DNA from: Lingula anatina | Taxonomy: Eukaryota > Brachiopoda > Lingulata > Lingulida > Lingulidae | Length of the DNA stretch: 64,000 bases | NCBI RefSeq assembly: GCF_001039355.2 | Contig: NW_019774114.1 | Coordinates: forward strand, 373,797 to 437,796 | Direction of reading: 5' to 3' | Part shown: positions 24,320-39,900 of the stretch, piece after piece | Numbering within the stretch: position 1 is the stretch's first letter | Layout of the letters: every line of letters starts with the position of its first letter | Made by a program: the position numbers and the translations under genes | Notes under the pieces: model-generated | What the model saw: the letters and a program-made list of their open reading frames with translations, nothing else | Told to the model about the DNA's origin: nothing | Databases searched by the model: none

Positions 24320-27300
24320 ATATAAATATATATTCTCCTATAAATATCATAATTTTGTAAGAGAGCTGATAGGTGTTAATGACTTAATAAAATACCTTGG
24401 TGGGAGGCTATAAACCCCCAGCAAGTTGGCTACCAAGGAGGGGGGCTGTGTGGTAACAGGATGAGCAGAACAGTCCGTCTCCTCCTCAGCCTGCTCTTGG
24501 TTATCAGGTGCACAGCTGCTCATTTTATTCTTTGCCATTATTTCATTTAATCTTCTTTTGGCAGACTCTGTCAATAATGCCTGTGCATAAAGGAAAACCC
24601 CATGCAACAACATCAAGAACAACAATTATGGCAGCTTTTTAATAGGGATATATAAAGCAACAAGAAAAATTGCCATCAAAATGCAGCATTCACACATTTA
24701 TTTCTTTGCCATAAATAAAAGGAAGCTGATGAACTGAATATATTGTTTGTCTTAAATAAAGAAAAAAACTTGCAAACTTTACATAACATGCCACGACAAC
24801 AGATAAAAAGTTCCAACAAAATACACATATAAAGGCCAAATATATGTTGAAGGGACATACAAATGTACCACAGAAAATCAAATGAACATTTTTTGGTAAA
24901 GTCAGTGACAAACACTGTTTTATTTGCATAAGTTTTAAATCACTTTTTCTTATACTGATGATTTCTTTCCATACTGATAGGTAAAAGTGAAAATAATGGG
25001 GCAAGTCAAAATTATGCAAATATTACTAAATATGTGTGTGTTACTGACATGATATAAATGTTCACTTTTTGCAAAAAAAAAAGGTAAACCCCTTCCTCCC
25101 CACTCCTATCACTGGTCATTAACAAGTTCTCATCCATCTCCATCTTCATTCTCATTCTTTACCTCAGCCTCAGGATGATCCTGTAGTGCAGACAACACAT
25201 CTTCCCTGGACAGTACAAATAACTCCGAGTATCCCACTGACCTCACGTCTGCTGTACGCCTACAATACACAAGGGAAAAGTAACATATATATTTATATAG
25301 CTTTATTCATTGTAACGTATGCATCTACATGGATAGATGAAAATGTACAAAGGAATATATATTTATATAGGTACTCTGCATTCATTCCCTTAACTTACTC
25401 TAATAACTGGACCACTTTCTGATCTCATAAAACTCATTCACTTCTGCTCAGTTAATGAGGTTTCAGGCTATAAAGAGGTTAGTGATATATGTTACTGCAA
25501 TCTTCATCCATTATAGAAATGTATGGGTAAAAATAGATTATCTTGTGTTCATACTAACAAACACCACAAATTGCTCAAAAATCAATAACAATTTCCATAT
25601 AAAAACTGAAAACCACCATTAGCTAAAGTTTTTTGTCATTGATGAGTACTTGGTAAAACATTTGTATCTCTTTGCAAAACACTCATTAGAATATAGCATT
25701 AGGAATCTCTTAACAGAGTGAAAAGGCTTGTTTCATGACTGTTCAATAATTAAGACCTGGTAAGGAAAAATATACCTGTTGACCCCACCATCCAGGTTTA
25801 GAATACCAATCTCTCCAAAGAAATCCCCAGATACCATCTGTGTAACCACTTCTCCACTTTCACTGGTGCGCAGAATTAAAAAAAAAATTGCAGAATAATT
25901 TTTCCATTTAGTATAAAACATCTGTGCTACTGGGTGCACCTGCTAATGTGTACATGATATTAGACTTCATCAAAATTTTAATGGACCAGGCACAATGCTG
26001 TGTTATTGGAACTAGTTTTAAGTTCCCTGGAGGCCAAGTGAGGGATAGTAATACAGCTATTATATAAATGGATTTGCTCATATCAAGGCAGTTCTCTTCA
26101 ATCTTCATCAAGACAAATATACATGCATCTTAAGGGCCCGGCGTTAACTTTGGGTATCTGATAGTTACTGTGTTTTATGGCCAAAATTAAAAATGCATTT
26201 CAGTCAGCAAATTGGTGACAGAGATTGCTTCAAATGGTGGAAACACATTGGAAACGTTCACGAAATGGTAGATCGCCCCTGGCAGGAACCAGTAGGCCAA
26301 CCTTCCATTCTACTAGCTATACCACTAATGTCGAACTCTGATCTTTTTCCAGTTAATAAATCATAATCTGAATTTGATAATCATGTGTGTTAACAAAACC
26401 TGCAAATATAAATCCATCAGAACTTTTGAATATAAAAAGTAGTAAAGTAGTGTAAATATACCTGAGCACTTCTAGCACTCCGTCAGCTATAATGAACATT
26501 TCTCTAGCCACCTCGCCTTTCCTGCAGATGAGGTCCCCCGGGGTGAAGATATACGCCTTCATTTTGAGCACCAGGTCATGGAGGAACTCTGGTTCACACT
26601 CTTGAAAGATTGTCACCTGGAAAAATGAATTCAAATATTAAAAATGCTTCTTCGGATAAGGCTCAGTCAATCTGACAATGGGTATATGTATGTGCGTACT
26701 GGTATATGTAGCCTAACATTTTATATGATAAAAATGTTTAAGCCTTCGGAACACTGTCCAACCAAGCATATTTTTAGTTTGAATTCTGTGAAAGCAGCTT
26801 TAATGCCAGCATCAACTTAAAGACTAATATTTCAAAAGAAACCAATTCCTCAATATCATTCATTATCACATTTCTTCAATATCATTCATTTTCACACATA
26901 ATGATTAATGTTTAACCAGCATACATATAAAAAAAATTAACTTACCTTCCGAAGAGTCTCTAGATTGACATGAAGTGCCAACTCTGTTTTCAGTTTGTCA
27001 GGTAGTAAACCCAGTGAGTTGATATCCCCACCACCACTGATACGGCCCCTTAAATAACAACAGGAATGTATTCACATAAAAGTAATCAGATAATATTTTT
27101 TAATAGCCAGGAATTTCATTAAAAGATTTTTTATACAAGTTAGGTAGACTTCCAAGTTCTTTTGCCTATACACCTGATAGCCATATTTGACAGTAATTAA
27201 AAACAATGCATTTAAGGGCGCTTTTAGGTCATATTTTTAATTTTGTTTGGTCCGAATGAAATTCAATGCAGTCTTTTGGCATTCTAACTTAACCTCTTTG

Positions 27301-30300
27301 CATTTGATTTTAACCACTAAATAAATGCAATTCTTTTATCATGGATTATTTGAGTCATACATATAGTTACTGTAGTAAATCAAACAAATTTATTGTAAAA
27401 TAAAAAATCTACCTTTTGTAAATATGAGTGCAGAATTAAACTTCTTTTTAAATCTCTTTTACAATTGTTTTTCTTTAAAATAAGTATATCTACTTTTGAA
27501 TTCAAAGCTTCATATTGATCATTTCCCTTTTTAAAGTTTTTACTGTCGTTTTAAAATTCCTTTAAATTTCCTTTTGAAATTAATAGCCATCATTTTGAGT
27601 TTATGTTATGATAAAACCTTAATGCCTTGATGTATTAGATATACAAAGTACTGTTACATATATTATGGACAGGAGTCAGGGCATGACAATCAAGCAATTG
27701 TGAACCAGTGTCAGGTACAGTGTACTAGACAAAGTGCTTGTGAATGTGCCTCAAAAGGCCTACAACTCTCTGCAAGGTCCACAAACTGGCTCTAAAATAC
27801 TGCCACTATCAACAGTACAAGCATGTGGACACAATTTATCTATGACTGCGGGAAGCATGGTGAAGCTTTGAAGCTTGGACACAGTGCTGAAGCAAGTCTC
27901 TGATGGTGGACATGAATATATATTTGAGTGTGACAAGAGTGTGGAATCTCTGAGGCATTCAGACAGGTATGTCCCCCTGTGATTGCACAGGCACACGTGC
28001 AGCAGGGGGTGGAGGGTGGGGTGGGGGGCGTGATGGCTGATACGATTGGGGGCGGGGGGGGGGGGTCAAAAGAAGAGGAAGGAAGTGCTATAACAAGACT
28101 AAACAAGAACCGTGCCTTGCCTTTCATGCAGGCAACTTCTTACCTCACAATATTCCTGATTACGAGTGAAGAAAAAATATTCATTTATCTAGAATTTCAT
28201 GGTTCATTTTTTAACTTTTCTGTATTCAAAATAGCTCAGGACTAGTCATATTCTATCATGCATCATATTACATAAAATTTGTGACAGGTTTTTTCCTCAC
28301 TGAACCGAACAATAATGGGAGTGAAAAAGGTTTTATCTTTTATATACCACTACTTGCAGGATGTATTCATGAAAAAAAAAATAGTGGAATATTAGGGCCT
28401 TTTACCAGGCAATTTTTTTCAAGACAATTTCTAGCAGAAGCCAGCAGGAGGGGCTACTAGCTTTAGAGTAAGCCATGCATGAAATAAACAGTCCAAAATA
28501 GAAAAAGAGGTTTCAGCAAATGGTACACTGTACACTTACCTGGACCATGCATAGTCATACCATCTCTGTACACGTGTCTGCATGTCACGAGGAACATTGT
28601 GATTGCGCATGTATGCCTTGGCTCCATCCTACATACAAAACACTTTAATTTAAACATTAAATTTCCAAGTCATTATTAAGTTTATTGCTTAAGCATGAAA
28701 AAATCTACATAGCAACTGTAGCTCTATAAGCCTGTGGAGCAATTTTAAATCTCACATCCCGAGTGCAATGTCTTGCATCTCTAACACAATCCACTCCCAC
28801 AGAACTCACCAGAAGTCTTTCAAATTCCAGGCGACTTGCATTCCTGTTTGCTATGACATTGCCAACTTGTCCTGAAACCCAATAAAATGAATTAATAATG
28901 GATAGAGCATGCCTTTATCAGCATGTAATAATGCTTTTTTGGCATCAATACACAGAAATTCAGTCTGTAATCATCTATAGAAATGAATTCTTTAAAAATA
29001 CTACTTCTTTGCTATTCATCTTTCATCTATCAGAACCAGTTATTTAAAATTCTTTAGGCAGATTCATTTAAAGGTTAAAAGTGATTTTAATTAATGGAAG
29101 TCTGTGGTACACCTGCTGTCAATCCATTAAGGACACAGAGCAATTTTCATGATGATAAAAAAAAAAAAAAACAGAAGATTATGACATGTTCACATTAACA
29201 GCGTGTCCTTCAGGGCCTTCAACACATCATCACTATAAGCTAACATACATTTAAGCTATACCTGTGATCTACAATATTTTTTCTTTTTGCCAAACAAAGG
29301 AAATCTTTGAAAGGAAAATTCAAATAATTTGACATAATGGCTAACATTTATATTATATTAACGTGTCACTGCCACAAGGACCGTTGGGCAAATTAGGTGC
29401 TCAAACGTGGAATCCTAAGACAAATGTTTATATTAAGGAAGGTTTTTTATAAATACAGTAAATACCCTACATCAAGGTTTAAAAGTGACACATTTTATTT
29501 TCTGTTCTGCATTTTGCAGGCCATTTTCTAAAAATACTGTGTGGGACTGTTATAATATGACTCTGTGTCTTTACAAAAAATCATCTTCCTATAAAATGAA
29601 ATCAGATTCATACAATTATGAATAACTTGTAAAATAGTGTGTAAGGGTCATTATTTATTTAGTCCCGAAGCAGTAAACCTGTATCATAGGCACGAAACCT
29701 ATCTATTCCATACAAACCACTTTAGATGCTGTGCTGTCATTCATGTTACAGTAGTGAAAGACTTACCCACAATTGTGGCAAACACAAACACACCAATAAG
29801 GTAGCTGAGAATGGTGAACACATACCTGGAATCAAACACAAATTTCATAAGTTTTTCAAAGAAAAAAGACAATAGATAATTTACAGTGTAACTGTAAATT
29901 CAATATTTGTACAATGAAAAAAAACCTGTGCATATATCTGGGACTGAAGTGATCAATTTGGGATTAGTACAGAGACATTTGGTGTGTGTCAACAAGTATA
30001 CATTCAAACATTCTGTGACAAATAAAATGATCATGTAATCTTATATGGTCCACCTTTGTGCAGGCTTATACAGCAAATACATGCCTGGCAATCTCACTCA
30101 AGTGATCACTTACTGCTAATGTGTCCAGCCTATCTTGCTTTAGATTGACACAATGACAAGCTGTTGACAAACTACAATTTCCTGACATGTGCATGTGGAT
30201 TTCAATACCTAGGTTCCTTCTGTAGTTTAAAGTCCTGGGTACCATTATTTCTATTACAATAGATTTGACTACCACAGCCTGTTATTTTGTAACATTTTAC

Positions 30301-32302
30301 TGTTTATACAATCTTTTTGGTTCTTGCCACAAATTCCATGAGTCTAGTTCAATTTACCATCAATATTTCATCCACCAGATATAATGGACTCACTAGGGTT
30401 TTTATTTCCTCTCCATTTGCCAAGCAAAATATAATTCAATTGATACATTGTTACAGTACCATTAGAGATACAGANCCTGGCAATCTCACTCAAGTGATCA
30501 CTTACTGCTAATGTGTCCAGCCTATCTTGCTTTAGATTGACACAATGACAAGCTGTTGACAAACTACAATTTCCTGACATGTGCATGTGGATTTCAATAC
30601 CTAGGTTCCTTCTGTAGTTTAAAGTCCTGGGTACCATTATTTCTATTACAATAGATTTGACTACCACAGCCTGTTATTTTGTAACATTTTACTGTTTATA
30701 CAATCTTTTTGGTTCTTGCCACAAATTCCATGAGTCTAGTTCAATTTACCATCAATATTTCATCCACCAGATATAATGGACTCACTAGGGTTTTTATTTC
30801 CTCTCCATTTGCCAAGCAAAATATAATTCAATTGATACATTGTTACAGTACCATTAGAGATACAGACAAGAAAGTCTAAATTGCTTGGTTGCATGGAATA
30901 CTTTGGTTCTCATTTTGAATTTATAGGATCCAGAAGAGTTTCTAAGGAAAATCTATTAGAAAAGAAAAAAGAAAGAAAGAGAGGAAGAAAAATTTTGGGA
31001 AAAATATGACCAAAAATTAATTTAAATTGTTTCATTGCTGACAGCCCATGGATAAAAATAAATGTGAAAAAAAATTCTGCCTGTCTGTCAGCAGCAAAAG
31101 TGCACACAGTTCGATTTCACTGTGACAAGACTTAAGCTTTACCATTTACTAACCATCACTCTAATAACAGCTGCAAACACCATCACTTGTTGGCCATTAT
31201 ATATTGCATATGATCACTTTTTCTTTAATTTTTAATCATTATGAACATTAACAATATGTGACATGCTTTGGGATGATTGCACAAATGGATGCTAAGAGGA
31301 TATAAAACAATAAACATTGCTTTGCTGTCGTCTGCATGCTCTTTTGGCTGCATTCTGTGCTTCTCCATGTAGGATCCTGTGCACAATGGTTCTGACATTT
31401 TGTCTCTAGGTATACAACACGCCAGTTTTTAAAGGCTTAATGTATATGACTGAATAGTTGCAGGCTTATTAGAAGAGTAGTCACATTTAAAACAAATTTA
31501 CATTAAACCAGATAGAGTTAGGCAAATGCTACCAAACAGCCTGATAGCTTGTTGTACTTTTTAAAGATCAAGCTCTAAAATTAGCAAAATCCGTGCTCCT
31601 AGCCATGGACATACTGTATTTTCTTACCTAAATGACAACATGGCTAAATTATACATAAAAGCAAAGACTCAATATTATCATAAACATTTATAGATAGTAA
31701 TATCAGGGTAGAACTTGAACCATCACTGTGAGGGTACAATTACAGTAGTCCCTTCATGATTTGACCATCTGCTGACAACATTTAGGCTATTTTTGCTTTA
31801 ACTTGGACCTGCAGTGAATGCACCCTTAGAATAATGGACAATCAATGGCTTCAGAGTTAATTTACAGCCATAAAGACATTCTTCTGGAATTCAATTTGCC
31901 ATGTCATCTGGGGAAACAGTATGAAAACATGGTAACCTTTCAAAATTGCCACATTTTCCAGCTTTGTGCACAGAGTGAATAGGGAAAGGTAATTTGTGTA
32001 AGCAAAATATCTTCAGCATCATGAAGAGACATCTACCACATGACCTTAGGAAAAATTTGGGTTTATGATAAAATAAAACATGAAACAACATCAGAATTTT
32101 CAAAATATGTATAACCTGTATAATTTTGCACATCTATTAGTAAACATTTTATTTCAAAGTGTGAATTAAAAATTTAATGAAAAAGAAAGATCTGATCACT
32201 ATAAATTCAAATATACAAACATTGCTAATATAATTTGGCTTACAATTCAGTATTATTTGGCAGCAACCAGTGTACAAAACAAGTTCGTTAAATGTACCAA
32301 AA

Positions 32303-32359
<57 letters not shown>

Positions 32360-33860
32360 TCATGTTCACATGTGAAAAAAGTATATATAAATAGGTCAGT
32401 AAACATTTATAGCTAAAACACAAATTTGACTAACAAAATTTATCAGACAGAACAACAATGCCACATATCAAAGATGCACCTTTTTTAATACTTAGCCAAG
32501 TGTCCAAAATGAAAATGAAATAGCTCTTTTTTTCATATAGGCTTTTGATACTAAATGTCAGCATAATGTCACTAAAGAGTGATTTTAAAACATATCTGAA
32601 GCAAAAGGCAATGGTTACACTATGCTTATAAAATGCAAATATCTGAATAAAAAATGACTATAAAAATAACCTCCACTTCATTTACTTTAAGGCCTATTTC
32701 CAATGTGCAATCAAAAGATAAGGTGCAACTAAGAATGCAGAATAAAAAACTACTATCCATGCAACACTGGGGATTCCAATTCTCAGAATAATCTGAACAA
32801 AAGAACAAAAATATCATGCAAATAAATAAAGCATGGTGTTCATTTAGAACTGTAGCCATTGAGCTTGGGACACATAAAGGACACATAAAGCCTGCAAAGG
32901 GAAGTTAATATCGAAATTGATCCAAACCAATTTCCAAGGCATTATGACGACTACAGCCAATGTATAAGTTTTGCTTCTTCCTTTGTTCTATACTGTAACT
33001 CAAACAAAACATAGGAATAGGGCCAAACTAACAGAGGCATTGGGAGTGGAGGAAAAGGAAGATTGTGGAATCAAGAAATATTTTGATTTCTGATTATATC
33101 AGATAACAGTTTTATGAAATCAATAGAATTCCATTTATTAACTGCTGTGCAACAGTGCTACACAGAGTTGTAAGAACCTATGTGGGAGTTGCCACAGAAA
33201 GCATCCCCCTTTACCAAAGCCTCTGTAAATATTAAATATACAACATTTAAAATTACCAGTACAGGGGCATTCGATGAAATGAACTGAAAAATAAAAAAAA
33301 AGAAAATCCATTTGGTTAGAACACTGAGCTGCTACAAAAAAAAAAAAAAAAAAAAAAACATATTTCTTATATACCTTAACTAGAAATTTTAGAGAGGTGG
33401 GGCAGGGCCACCTGATGAGTAAGTACCACCAGCCACTTGACACCAGGTATCTTGTTTTTAACTTGATTAAAAAAACTACGAAGCAAATCCATAAGGTGAA
33501 AGGTAAAAATGCTGGTTGATCAGTCATCACAACAATGTAACTAAAATGCATTCATTTTAAACTTTTTTCAAGTTATATTGCCAAAAATATATTTAATCTA
33601 AATTGCTCTACTTCAGTAAATGACTAAAGCTTAGTCCTCCTCATCGCATGCTATGATTTTCTTAAATCTTATTTTGAGCTCACTTTTAAGACCACAAAAT
33701 GGGTTTCAGGGCTTTGAGATTCTTTGTGCAACACAACTTATTTTTGAAACTGAAATTCCTGGTAGTCTTTTCTGTATGCAATTATTGACTTTTAAAGTCC
33801 TTTTCTGCTGATAAAAGACTTATTTTACCAATTTTACATGGTTTTCTGGCCCCAGTTTCA

Positions 33861-33905
<45 letters not shown>

Positions 33906-36900
33906 CAGTTCATTCCCTGGCTTAACTGACGAGGATTTCCAAGAGAGTGCTGTTACACTGCTCCTGATAGGGTAAGATGTGCCCGTATGACCATGTAACC
34001 TTGGTAATTAAGTTCTTAGCCAGGGAACCTGACTTTAGTTTTTTTGTGAAACCGGGCCTGTTTGGCCAAAGTGAAAAAGAAAATGTTTCTGTTTTGTCTC
34101 ACTGAAATGGCTGGTAGAACGTTCCTTGAAGGCAGCTTTTGCCTCTTGCTACCATGAGTAAATAAAATTGTTTAAAAAATTTTTACATCTCTGATTGGTG
34201 AAAACATTTTATAAAATAATCTTAAAATGAAAAAAGTAAAAATAATAATTAAGTAAAAATCTAAAATCATTTGCACATAAAACCATGCACATTCTTGCAG
34301 AAGAAAAAAAAAGCATTTAAAATGAAACTGAAGCCTTCTTGGATGTACCACAATTAGAGTGTTGATAGAACACATCATCAAAAAATTTCAATAACAATAA
34401 AAGTGACAGGAAATTGAATCTAAATCTAGTAAAGAACGATGTTCAGGTATGATGGTCCTGGAAAGTGGAACTTAATGTCGACACCTTACACGGACTTCAA
34501 TCAGAATGACTGAATATTACAGGTTTTTGTATGACAGCGTAGGACAAGTTCATTAAGAAAGGAATCTAAGTAAATATTGTTTAATGGACCAATAGATCCC
34601 ACAGTGATAGATCAATCTATCTGACACATCAAAAGATCCCCCACAGATGAAAGCTTTTTACTTTTAAGTATTTCCCGAATTGGTGTCATATGATAAAACC
34701 TACACATTTATTACTTTACATCTGTAGTTGGAGAAGACTACTTTCTAAATGCATTAAATTTTGCTCTTCTTAACTGTGTTATCTGGATTGGATGTATTTG
34801 TCTATTGTTTTACATGATGCTGTTGAAAAAAATTAATTTGCATACTTTAAATACATGCAAAAAAAGACTGACTGCTTAATTAAAACAAAAATCTGTAATT
34901 GTCTTTCAAATAACATAAGGCATGCATGTGCTGCAAAAAAAAAAAAAAAAAAAAAAAATCTGATTCCCTTGTGTGCAGGCTTAATACATGCTTGGAGAAA
35001 AGGAGTATCACAAACTGTTTTAATCATGATACATTACAGTCCTGATCATGGAAGCATCGATCATAGATAACTAATGATTTGTAATTTACAACATCCACTA
35101 AACTTGATATAGAATCATTCAGCATTATGTGACAACAATGTATTTGAAGTGAAAACAAAAAGATTTTGATTATTTTTAAAATGTGTACTAGCAAAAGTAG
35201 GTGGGGGAATCCTAAACTATTCATTCACATAGTACACATTTCTCCAAGTGTTCGAGTTATTGAGTTGAGCTAAAGAATGGCAGTGGATATGAAGCTACAA
35301 CAAAGAGTTATTGGATACAATTATATAGTTGTAAATGCTTATTTTCTTTTTGTTTAGTAGACCAAAAGAAAAAGAATAAACCATCTAACAACCCCATCTA
35401 AAAACACTGTATGATATCACAGTACAGTGTAATAAGATAAGAATACAGTCAGAAAATGCTGTTCTCACGTATCGTCTAAAAGTATCTTATGACAAAAAGC
35501 AAACTTGACAGTTAACATTCAACCATACATTATGCCTTAGATATAAAATGAGCATTTTCAGTCAAATCATGCTTGGGTACAATTAACAGAGGTATAATAT
35601 AGGTTTTAAAAACATTAATCCAACACTTGTTTACAGTCTAACATGCCAGCATGGGCCCATCCTTCATACATGAATATTAAGCATCCGTAAATCTCTCTCA
35701 ATGTAAGATCTTTTATCAGTACACATTTTTTCATAAGATACATATGTACCAGGGCCCAGCAGACTATTTGTCAGAGATGCTAGGATATAGGGACTGAACC
35801 AAGCCTCCAAACAAAAAAGGCATACAGGTATACATGTAAAAGGCACTAGCTTAAACAGTTACAATAGTATTTTTGCCGAAGATCAGTTTAAAATGATCCC
35901 ATCTGGCTAGAGACAGTGAAAGCAGGACATGGCCAATGATATTTACCATTTGTGATATGGAGCCACAAATTAGTCATTTCAATCACTAAATTAATAACTT
36001 GAACCTCATTTTGTGATCTGATTGATATTAGTTTTTTTCCTTCTGATTGACATAAGTTGCTCTGGTACTCAATGCTTGGACTCTACAAGTGGCAGATATC
36101 TAAAAATTCTTTGAACGAATGTTTCTATCTACATAGACAAATATATTTTCTATTAACATATCCTTCCTGCATATTGATACTGGAGAAAAGCACTCTCCAT
36201 AGTCTCTAGCAAATACAAAATCAGTTAATGTGCTGAATGACAGTTGAGGGGACTTGCGGTTAAAAGTTTAGAACAAGATACAGTCAGTTACATAAACAGA
36301 CCATGAAATTGCAGTCCAAATCATTAATTTAGTGACTGAAATCACTAATCCATGGCTCCAAGTCACCAAGTGCATTTTTAATGCCTGCATGATTGCAGGA
36401 CGTTATAAACAGTACCTATGCATCAACTCTTCACAGGGTTTCAGACAGACTAAACTTCAGTTTTCAAATTTTAGGGAATTAGCACTCAATCTGTACACTA
36501 GAGATATGTTAAAATCAATAACAGCCCTATAACACTACAGGAACAAGAACTGATTAGAAGAAAAAGGCGCGTTTTAAAACACTTCACCAAAATATGCGAC
36601 TGGACAGCAAAGCTGGCAAATATATAGAGGAAACAAGGCAGCAAAGCTGTCAAATGTTCAGACATTATGCAGAAAAAAGTGCACAAATCAATGTTTTGGC
36701 CTATTTTGATGCACTGTTACATAATTCTTTAAAATAGCATACTCACTTTATCCTCTTACATTATGTACTACAAGTAACATGGACATTAAAAACAAGCAAT
36801 GATTCAGTTCATGGGATATAAAAGCCACTGAAAATGCTAATGTGTGAAAAATATTAATTTTACATAGCAAAACCAGAATAATTGCTGTAAATATGAACCA

Positions 36901-39900
36901 ATCATGCTGATTTTCGAAAGCAACTTGCCTCTTTACCAAACAAAGCCACTCAGTAAATTTAAAGTAAAACAGGTTAGGGTTAGCCTGACCTAAGTGGGTC
37001 AAAATCTAAGGCGAGGCTTGCCTATGCCAAATTAATGGAAACCAGATTCTCTATCATGGGTCACTCTCTGTCGCTTCATACTGGGCACATAAAACTTGCT
37101 TTTCCACTGAAAATTTTTCACATGATACAACATCCAGGCAAACAAGTATGGTAATGTGCCATGAATTTCGTACAGAAAAATGAATTGAAATAAGGAAAAG
37201 ATCATTTTGGTTGAAATTCATGAAATGGGAGGTGCTCAGGAATTGCAGATGTTTGAATTTCATGAAATTCTGTCATTTTTGACCAAAAGTTGTTTGTCCG
37301 TCACTAGGCCTTATGTTACCTTTTTCCCGACAATCACTGTGGCAGTTGCAATATTGTATAAAAGGTGATTGTTGGTAATTGCAACCCAATGGATACATGT
37401 ACTTTCACATGATCACTGTATATTGCCCAAAGTGCTACGTAACGATCGGTACTGTTTCCGTGTTGGCTATAGGAAAGCAAAACAGCATCATTATCAGTAG
37501 TGTTGTTTTTCAAAAGCGATTTTGGCGCTCTGAATGGGAGTGGACGGAGGGAGAGACGGCCGGCGATTAGCGTCTTCCCTGTCCAGATAACCTTCACTGT
37601 AGAACCCAGGCTTAGTGCTACCGTTGCTACTTTACATGCACTGAAGCCGAGAAGACAGCCGATCGGTGTCTATGGCGCACATACAGGGGGGTTCCCATTC
37701 CATCATTTGAATTATGTATTCTGATGCAAGAATGTTTTACACCAATAAAAAAACAAATTATTTATTCACTACATCCTGAACACTAAAATTTGTTTCAATC
37801 TATTTGGTTTGAAAACTTGGTCAGTTTGAAGCATCATGACTTATTTTCCATATACAAAATGTTATTTTCTCTTACTCACTGACCATCTCTCCATTTGGAT
37901 TGATTGTTTAAATACCATTTTAATTGGATATATTAGTGCTCAGGTACCATTTTGATTGCTACCCTTCTATCTAACAATTCGCAAGACACATACAATGCAG
38001 AATTGGGAACGACAAACAAATGGCAAATTGGTTTTTGATCTTGGCTTGTTTTGAATACACTATTGATAAATATGTTGGAAAATTACAAAAGAAAAATTTT
38101 ACAACTAGGTACGCACTTCATACATACATGTACCAGCATGTGTAAAAGTATTCTATTTAACTGCTAGCCAGACCAGACATTTCAGACATTGATCTTTAGC
38201 AGAGCTAAGGGTTAAAGACAAGGGATTGCAACTGGTACTGTAAGTAACAGATATAATCTACACGGGCTTTTAAGTAACTTTTAAAGATAAATTTTAGCAC
38301 AATTCAATTCTGGTACATTAAATTGTCTTAAAAATAACTAAACATTTACAATAGCGAATGTCAACCCCTTTTTTTACACAAGTAACCAAACTACAAATAA
38401 AACCTTGTCTCAATTTAAGGTCTTACCCTTAGCTTACTGCATTCAGTAGTGCATGACAGGGAAAAAGGAAAAATATAAAAAAATCCATGCAGTTGTACAA
38501 ATATAGTGCCCTTTACGATTCTCTCAGTCCAACATGGGTATAAAAATGTTTTCTTTCTTGGAAGTCGCAGATTTACTAAATACTCATTTAGACATGCAAG
38601 TACTAAATTTATTTTCTTTTTATATCAAAAAATCCAAAAAGTTGTACAATTATAGTTCCCTTTACGGTTCTCTTAGTCCAACATAGGTATGAAAATGTTT
38701 GTAAGTCATGGATTTAATTACACATCTAGACATGCAAGTACTGAATTTATTTTTTCTGTGCTCATATTTTTGAAGTGGCCATGCAATGAATGTCCTTTCA
38801 GGTCGTATTTCAACAGAAGCAAGACGTGCAGCACAAAATGAAGACATATGCGTTACTTCTGGTGGTCTTTGTGGCCTTTTTTACGGTTGCTGTAGAAAGT
38901 GCAGTGATTGAAAGGTATTTTAATTACAGAAGCAAGATGATTGTTTGATGTAAATGTTTAAAAATGACAAAAAAGTCAAAATATCTCTCAGTTTGCATAC
39001 AGAAAATATGGGTAGATGGTGTCATTTAGCTTTTCATGTCATACCTTTTATTAGGTCCTTACCAAACGGAGAAAATGGTGCTATGTTTCGGAGGCCACTG
39101 AAGCCTGTACTTACATATTGCTGCCAATTCCTGCTACCGTGTTGCCTTTAATTTTTATCCAGTTGCTTGCACATCCACGAGTTATTTGGATGCAGCTGAT
39201 AACACATCTTGAAGAGGAAAAATATGCAGTACTTTGCAAAGCATCATTTTTCACTATTACACAGGGATATTCCTGGGAACAAGCTTAAGTTAAAATTTAT
39301 TTGTATTAAGTCATAGTTTTTACCTTTCACTTTACTGCATTTCACTTTACTGCAAGGCCATAGGCTGATGCTATTTCAGAATAAGTCCAACATATTTGGG
39401 ATAGTTAGAAAACAAGAAACTAGTTGCACTGTTTTACTTGCTTAAAAAAATAAAATATTTGCTTAAACATACTGAAATTTGAGTGTTTATTAGCATTTAT
39501 TACTTTTCAACTATGTCAGCATTTTACACTTACAGGGTTTCGGACAGAGTAAACTTCAGTTTTCAGATTTAAGGGAATCACCACTCAATCTGTACACTAG
39601 AGATTTGATTAAATTGATAACAACCCCTTAAACACTATGTGAACAATCAATTAAAAGAAAAGTGTGTTTTAAAACACCTTGCCCCAATATGCAAAAATGA
39701 AGCAGCAGATCTAGGTCACATGGTCGAGTGACGTCACACAAGCCACAGGGGAGAGTGCCAGCATTTTAAACTGGGCTGTTATTATCTACCTGTAAGATAT
39801 GAGGGTTTTAAATCTTTGTGAAGTCATTTTCCATGCTATTTAATTACGACCATCTTCACTAGTATAAGCACAGATTTGCAATATATAGGTCCATTTGAAA

